From positions 1 through 17,059 of the forward strand of contig CAYMEB010000092.1 in the NCBI GenBank assembly GCA_964389095.1: a DNA stretch of 17,059 nt, read 5' to 3'. Positions 17,038 to 17,059 of the stretch are shown here, in pieces; the stretch's first letter is position 1, and the number at the start of each line of letters is the position of its first letter. A model generated the notes under the pieces. The model was given only the letters and a program-made list of their open reading frames with translations. It made no database searches and was not told the origin of the DNA. Source of the stretch: JABFRJ01 sp964389095. GTDB taxonomy: Bacteria > Pseudomonadota > Alphaproteobacteria > Rhizobiales > Hyphomicrobiaceae. The translations under genes and the position numbers were made by a program.

Positions 17038-17059
17038 TGGCTCAGGCGGCGGCTTTGGG

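Overview
The window is a high-GC segment with the look of an alphaproteobacterium. This rests on protein style (SdhA, GlmM, a short HRDC-less RNase D) and codon use; the order or family cannot be fixed from the sequence alone. Both ends cut into genes or sit next to one: the left edge lies inside sdhA, and the right edge falls 22 bases after the stop of a giant sensor kinase. The piece may therefore be a whole contig. No tRNA, rRNA, CRISPR array, insertion sequence or other mobile element was seen.

Layout: (1) 2-766 (+) is the 3' end of sdhA. It converges, across a hairpin, on propionyl-CoA synthetase prpE (881-2806, -). (2) A 292-base divergent region with several dyads separates prpE from an unrecognised 308-residue protein (3099-4025, +), which converges on RNase D (4102-4719, -). 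(3) Upstream of rnd on the minus strand are three enzyme genes, read in the order iodotyrosine-deiodinase-like flavoprotein (7963-8628), MobA/phenol-hydroxylase-type FAD monooxygenase (5933-7858) and soluble epoxide hydrolase (4805-5812). They are spaced by about 100-120 bases. Together they look like an aromatic, possibly halo-aromatic, catabolic set. (4) glmM (8802-10157, +) is divergent from that set and converges on an HtrA-like protein (10182-11123, -). (5) A zinc-dependent aspartoacylase/succinylglutamate-desuccinylase family enzyme (11295-12350, -) lies upstream of the HtrA-like gene. (6) 12577-17037 (+) is a 1486-residue membrane-anchored hybrid histidine kinase: two membrane helices, five GAF-like repeats of about 180 residues each, HisKA, HATPase, receiver, and the start of an Hpt domain.

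Most notable points. The HtrA-like protein has lost all three residues of the protease triad and has no export signal. The nitroreductase-family protein keeps the Glu/Tyr/Lys lid triad of iodotyrosine deiodinases. The sensor kinase has a strict five-fold sensory repeat. Its reading frame stops exactly where the phosphotransfer histidine of its Hpt domain should be, which is either a real loss or a sequence error near the end of the piece. sdhB does not follow sdhA.

Core metabolism (SDH, PrpE, GlmM, RNase D) is interleaved with accessory catabolic and signalling genes. Apart from the three-enzyme set, and perhaps the HtrA-like/aspartoacylase pair, neighbouring genes show no clear functional link.
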